The translations under genes and the position numbers were made by a program. From Opitutaceae bacterium (GTDB lineage: Bacteria; Verrucomicrobiota; Verrucomicrobiia; Opitutales; Opitutaceae), in the NCBI GenBank assembly GCA_028280945.1, contig JANQKV010000042.1, positions 85,902-149,901 of the forward strand: DNA of 64,000 nucleotides, in the 5' to 3' direction. The notes beneath the pieces were generated by a model. That model made no database searches, was not told the origin of the DNA, and saw nothing but the letters and a program-made list of their open reading frames with translations. Position 1 is the stretch's first letter. Each line of letters starts with the position of its first letter. Below are positions 61,091-64,000 of this stretch, one piece after another.

Positions 61091-62476
61091 TTACACTTTG
61101 CCGGACTGCCGCCAACGAAAGAGTGTCGACGGGTGCACCCCAATCTCGGCGGCGATCTCGGCCAGGCCATGCTGGCCGCCGGCCAACAACTGCCGGGCGC
61201 GCTGGAGCCGGTCCCGGCGGGTGCGCACGGGCATGGCCGCGCCGGTGGCCGGAAGGGAGGCCGATCCGGCCGGCGGGACGGGGGTGATAGGTGGCGGGGA
61301 GGTGGTTCGAGCCGGGGCCGGTGGATCCCACCAATTGGCCCGGAGCACGGGGCCGTCGTGGAGCAGCACCAGCCGGTCGATGGCATTCTTGAGTTCGCGA
61401 ATGTTACCGGGCCAGGGATGTTCCCGCAGCTTGAGCACAAGCTCGGGGTCGATGCTGTCGAAGAACTTGCCGAAGCGTTCACCCGCAAGGCCGAGGAAAT
61501 GCCGGGTCAATTGGGGGAGGTCGTCGAGGCGCTCGCGCAGGGGCGCCAATTCCAGCGTGATCTCGGCAAGACGGAAGAAGAGGTCGGCGCGGAAGCCCTG
61601 TATGGCCATTTCCTGGTCGAGGTCGCGGTTGGTTGCGGCCACGACCCGCAGGTTGACCTCGTAGTCCCGGTTGGAACCGAGGCGACGAGCCCGGCGGGTT
61701 TCGAGAAAACGGAGGAGCTTGGGCTGCACGGCCGGATCCATTTCACCGATTTCGTCGAGAAACAACGTGCCGCCATCGGCTTGCTCGACCAAACCGGGGC
61801 GATCGGCACTTGCTCCTGTAAACGCCCCCTTGGTGACCCCAAAGAGCTCCGCCTCCAGCAACGAGGCCGGCACGGCGGCACAATTGAAGGCGACAAATTC
61901 ACCGGTGCCGCCGGTGTCGTGCAGGGCCTGCGCCACACGTTCCTTGCCGGTGCCTGATTCACCGAGAATCAGCACGCTCGCCTGCGTCGGGCCCAGCCGT
62001 TGAATGGCGAGGCGGAGGGCCTTCATGGGCTGGGTCCGGCCAATGAGTCCGAGCTGACCTTCCTCACCGGGTTGTCCCCCGTAGAGCTGCCACCACAGGC
62101 GCTGGGCTTCCGCTGCCCCCGGGATGGCGCTCGCCCAGCGCTCCGGCCCATCGGTTTTCAGATCCACCACATCAAACGCCCCATCCCGGCATGCCTGCAC
62201 GATGACGGCGGACGTAAGCGCTTCGCCGGCCACCAAAAACGACCGATTGGCCGCGGCCAGACGGGTGCGCCATTGGTTCCACGACGGTTCCAACAACTGG
62301 CGGGCGGCGACCAGGTAGACGCGGTTGGCGGAGCGGGCGGTCAGTGGATCCAACTCGGCGGGAAAGTGTAGATTGGCCGCCAAACCCGCCCGCCGCCATG
62401 TGGATTGCAGCCGCTTGACCTGAGGATCGGAGAATGGCGGCGTATTGTCGGTTTTGATGCAGCAAATATCGTGCAT
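61091..62476 (-). CDS. Sigma-54-dependent transcriptional activator
   Basis: With ATG at 62476 the product is 461 residues. The AAA+ domain (about 140-385) is intact: GESGTGKE (Walker A, 172-179), GAFTGA (217-222) for sigma-54 contact, and GGTLFLDEIGEM (Walker B). The N-terminal 135 residues look like a degenerate receiver without a phospho-Asp. The C-terminal HTH (436-458, LAEIAAEIGVHPSTLFRWRQ) is not of the usual Fis type. It may drive EPS or PEP-CTERM genes, similar in role to PrsR. Two palindromes lie at its start. Confidence 0.88.
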   Translation of the reverse strand: MHDICCIKTDNTPPFSDPQVKRLQSTWRRAGLAANLHFPAELDPLTARSANRVYLVAARQLLEPSWNQWRTRLAAANRSFLVAGEALTSAVIVQACRDGAFDVVDLKTDGPERWASAIPGAAEAQRLWWQLYGGQPGEEGQLGLIGRTQPMKALRLAIQRLGPTQASVLILGESGTGKERVAQALHDTGGTGEFVAFNCAAVPASLLEAELFGVTKGAFTGASADRPGLVEQADGGTLFLDEIGEMDPAVQPKLLRFLETRRARRLGSNRDYEVNLRVVAATNRDLDQEMAIQGFRADLFFRLAEITLELAPLRERLDDLPQLTRHFLGLAGERFGKFFDSIDPELVLKLREHPWPGNIRELKNAIDRLVLLHDGPVLRANWWDPPAPARTTSPPPITPVPPAGSASLPATGAAMPVRTRRDRLQRARQLLAGGQHGLAEIAAEIGVHPSTLFRWRQSGKV

Positions 62477-62483
62477 TTGCACG
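62470..62483. promoter_or_regulatory. 14-bp palindrome over the start codon of the sigma-54 activator gene
   Basis: cgtgca and tgcacg surround two T bases. The ATG of the activator lies inside, so a bound protein would block its own translation start or transcription. It lies 6 bp from a larger palindrome. Confidence 0.5.
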
Positions 62484-62489
62484 AATATG

Positions 62490-62511
62490 ACTCGCAATAT
62501 ATATTGCGAGT
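62490..62511. promoter_or_regulatory. Perfect 22-bp palindrome between divergent activator and PEP-CTERM genes
   Basis: The half-site actcgcaatat is followed directly by its reverse complement with no spacer. It lies 13 bp before the activator ATG and 122 bp before the PEP-CTERM gene. Perfect symmetry of this length suggests an operator for a dimeric regulator, possibly the activator itself. An AT-rich stretch (62540-62600) beyond it could hold a promoter for the PEP-CTERM gene. Confidence 0.65.
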
Positions 62512-62633
62512 GCAATGCAAAAATGAGGTCCTTTCCCTAAGAATATGAAATCGGATATTTTTTATTTCATTGATAATCATGGAATAAAGACTTTGATGAC
62601 GGAGTTGGCATCGATCGTGTTAAAGGGCAGAGC

Positions 62634-63521
62634 ATGAACCTCCTCCGATTCTTCCTTTCACAAAACGCAACCCGCTCCTTGGCGGCAGGCTCGATCGGTG
62701 TGCTCGTGGCGGCTTCCGCCGCTGCCCAGACCGAATCGCCCGTCCAGTCATGGTCGCGTCCGTTTGGCCTTGATATCGCGGCTCCCGTGCAGCTCGCCGG
62801 TTCCGATTCCGCCTCCGCGGACTTTCAGGAAAACGCCCTGCCGGTGATCACCGATCTCATGAACACCCAGCTGGGTGAGCGGGTTCAGTTCAACAACCAG
62901 ACGGCCTACTCGCTCGATCCGACCAAGTTGACCATGGCGACCGAATCCACGGCGCGGGTTTACTTCATCGGTGAAGGCGCGGGCTACCGCAATACGCTTG
63001 GATTTAACGCCCTGCCAGCCGGCACCTCGACCCCGGAGAATGTGGTCCTCGCCGATTCCGAGCTCATCTTCCCGAATGCCTCGAGCTCCGTCTCAACCTA
63101 CAACCCGGCCAGCAGGGCGAGACGCTCTTCCTGGGCCCCGCTTCTGCCGGGTGACTTCGTGGACCTGGGCACTTTCGACAGCGGCACCACGCTCGATTTC
63201 TTTCTGATTGCCAATGGCGCCAGCGGCGGACGCAACGCCTACGCGGCTCCGTCCACCCGCAACCCCGACCAACTCGACCACGTGGTTTCCTTCGTGCTGC
63301 CGGACAGCCCCTATCTGATCATCGGGTTCGAGGACCTTTTCGGGGGCGGTGACAAGGACTACAATGACTTGGTCTTCGCGGTCGATATCGGCGCAGCCAA
63401 CCTCCAGAAGCTGGTCTCCACCCCGGAACCGGCGGCTTGGACGATCATGTTGGGCTGCCTGGCTTGGGTATTTATGTCGACCCAACGCCGCCGCCGGGTG
63501 GCGAACCTCGACACCGTGTAG
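62634..63521 (+). CDS. PEP-CTERM sorting-signal protein with DUF4114 domain
   Basis: The 295-residue protein has a signal peptide (about 1-31, ending in AAAQ) and a body with the DUF4114 signature GFEDLFGGGDKDYNDLVFAV (231-250). It ends in a classical PEP-CTERM tail: PEP at 264-266, a hydrophobic helix (268-282) and RRRR at 285-288. Exosortase should recognise this tail and process it on export; no exosortase gene is in the window. It lies beside the EPS operon, as such substrates often do. It is divergent from the sigma-54 activator. Confidence 0.9.
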   Translation: MNLLRFFLSQNATRSLAAGSIGVLVAASAAAQTESPVQSWSRPFGLDIAAPVQLAGSDSASADFQENALPVITDLMNTQLGERVQFNNQTAYSLDPTKLTMATESTARVYFIGEGAGYRNTLGFNALPAGTSTPENVVLADSELIFPNASSSVSTYNPASRARRSSWAPLLPGDFVDLGTFDSGTTLDFFLIANGASGGRNAYAAPSTRNPDQLDHVVSFVLPDSPYLIIGFEDLFGGGDKDYNDLVFAVDIGAANLQKLVSTPEPAAWTIMLGCLAWVFMSTQRRRRVANLDTV

Positions 63522-63537
63522 GAGCCGGATAGGCTCC
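63521..63537 (+). terminator. Short hairpin between the PEP-CTERM gene and the next gene
   Basis: ggagcc pairs with ggctcc around ggata, starting at the last base of the stop codon. Only a weak pyrimidine stretch follows and the next ATG is 9 bp away, so it may be an attenuator or mRNA 3' end rather than a full terminator. Confidence 0.4.
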
Positions 63538-63545
63538 TCTGCCCA

Positions 63546-64000
63546 ATGACTTCCCGCACACTGATCAAGATCGGAGTCGGAGTGATGGTTGCCGCCGTAT
63601 TAACCTGGTTTGGCGTGCGCACGTGGCGCGACGGGGTCGTCGAACGCCAGCGGGCCCGGGCTGCCGAGGCCGTGCAGGAGCTGGTGCAGGAACAGCGCTG
63701 GCTCGAGGCCCGGAGCGCCGTACGGGAATTCTGGCGGACCTTTGGGGCGGAAGCTTCCCCGGAGGAGCAATTGCGCTGGCGGGAGTATGACGTGGAGACC
63801 AGCGAACGCACGGGGGATCTGGCGCGACTGGTCTGGCTGGAGTCGGAGTTTCCGGAATTGGTGCATTCCCGGGAGGAAACGTGTTTGATGATAGCGCGCT
63901 CCTTCGCGGCAGCCGGCCAGCTGGAGGAGGCTGGCCGGCTTCGCGAAGTTTGGCGCGGCCGGGAGCTCAACCCGCACTGGTGGTTTTATTGGGAGGTGGA
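63546..64000 (+). CDS. Membrane-anchored helical protein, 3' truncated by window edge
   Basis: The frame begins MTSRTLIKIGVGVMVAAVLT with a membrane anchor at about 6-22 and is open to the window end (151 complete codons). The rest is charged helix pairs rich in Ala, Arg, Glu and Trp (AEAVQEL, RWLEARSAVREFWRTF, AAAGQLEEAGRLREVW), which look like TPR-like repeats. It is co-directional with the PEP-CTERM gene. Its function is unknown; in this setting a part in EPS or exosortase-linked processes is likely. Confidence 0.65.
   Translation, partial: MTSRTLIKIGVGVMVAAVLTWFGVRTWRDGVVERQRARAAEAVQELVQEQRWLEARSAVREFWRTFGAEASPEEQLRWREYDVETSERTGDLARLVWLESEFPELVHSREETCLMIARSFAAAGQLEEAGRLREVWRGRELNPHWWFYWEV

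Noticed and set aside
62612..62633. Sigma-54 type -24/-12 promoter before the PEP-CTERM gene (tggcat near 62607)
   Set aside because: The -24 half is present but no GC pair occurs at the right distance, and it is too close to the ATG.
1..64000. tRNA, rRNA, CRISPR arrays, insertion sequences, prophage
   Set aside because: No cloverleaf, regularly spaced repeats, transposase or integrase motifs were found on reading both strands; short tRNA-like runs at 27139 and 34962 are too small.

Overview
The window looks like a chromosomal segment of a Verrucomicrobium, most likely an Opitutaceae-type bacterium. This is inferred, not proven. The reasons are high GC, LL-diaminopimelate aminotransferase (DapL) for lysine and cell-wall synthesis, many secreted or lipoprotein hydrolases, frequent lack of Shine-Dalgarno sites, and a PEP-CTERM protein beside an exopolysaccharide locus. 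No rRNA, tRNA, insertion sequence, phage or CRISPR array was seen.

Layout. Bases 1-8.2 kb hold housekeeping and envelope genes: prmB, two overlapping bacterial PH-domain membrane proteins, a DUF4405 cytochrome-like protein, an orphan OppA-type lipoprotein, a rhodanese, an FKBP lipoprotein, a VOC protein and a TfoX-C protein. An M61 peptidase follows. Bases 10.2-16.1 kb form a tight six-gene operon in which three different proteins carry a Rieske [2Fe-2S] domain: one fused to a glutamate-synthase-like FMN domain, one to a ThDP enzyme, one to a ferric-reductase-like membrane domain. Two tiny membrane proteins and a membrane-anchored Cys/His-motif protein complete it. I know of no described function for this set, and it is one of the two best candidates for a new system.

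Bases 16.3-36.8 kb are mixed: a secreted PHP hydrolase, a GPH sugar transporter, ribokinase with two small membrane proteins, a quinone oxidoreductase, a NatK/NatR-like two-component system followed by NatA/NatB-like ABC genes, a pseudo-receiver coiled-coil protein, RecD2, EamA, panC-GNAT-nadB, dapL and an ABC exporter. Bases 37.3-44.7 kb hold two GT2 glycosyltransferases, a sialate O-acetylesterase, a short UvrC, CinA and PurC.

Bases 44.7-64 kb are mostly an exopolysaccharide locus of the PEP-CTERM/exosortase-associated type. It contains four GT4 or WecG-type glycosyltransferases, a polyprenyl-phosphate sugar transferase, a left-handed beta-helix protein, two Wza-like export proteins, a Wzz/GumC-like protein with a degenerate kinase domain, a GspA/XrtA-type ATPase, a sigma-54 activator and a PEP-CTERM protein. 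No exosortase is in view; it may lie beyond base 64000. A complete set of partner-switching parts is embedded in the locus: a protein with an RsbW-like ATPase, a GAF domain and a SpoIIE phosphatase; a receiver protein; a stand-alone STAS protein; and a WecG-type glycosyltransferase with two STAS domains at its C-terminus. This suggests direct post-translational control of a polysaccharide glycosyltransferase by a stress-type phosphorylation switch, and is the other best candidate for a new system.
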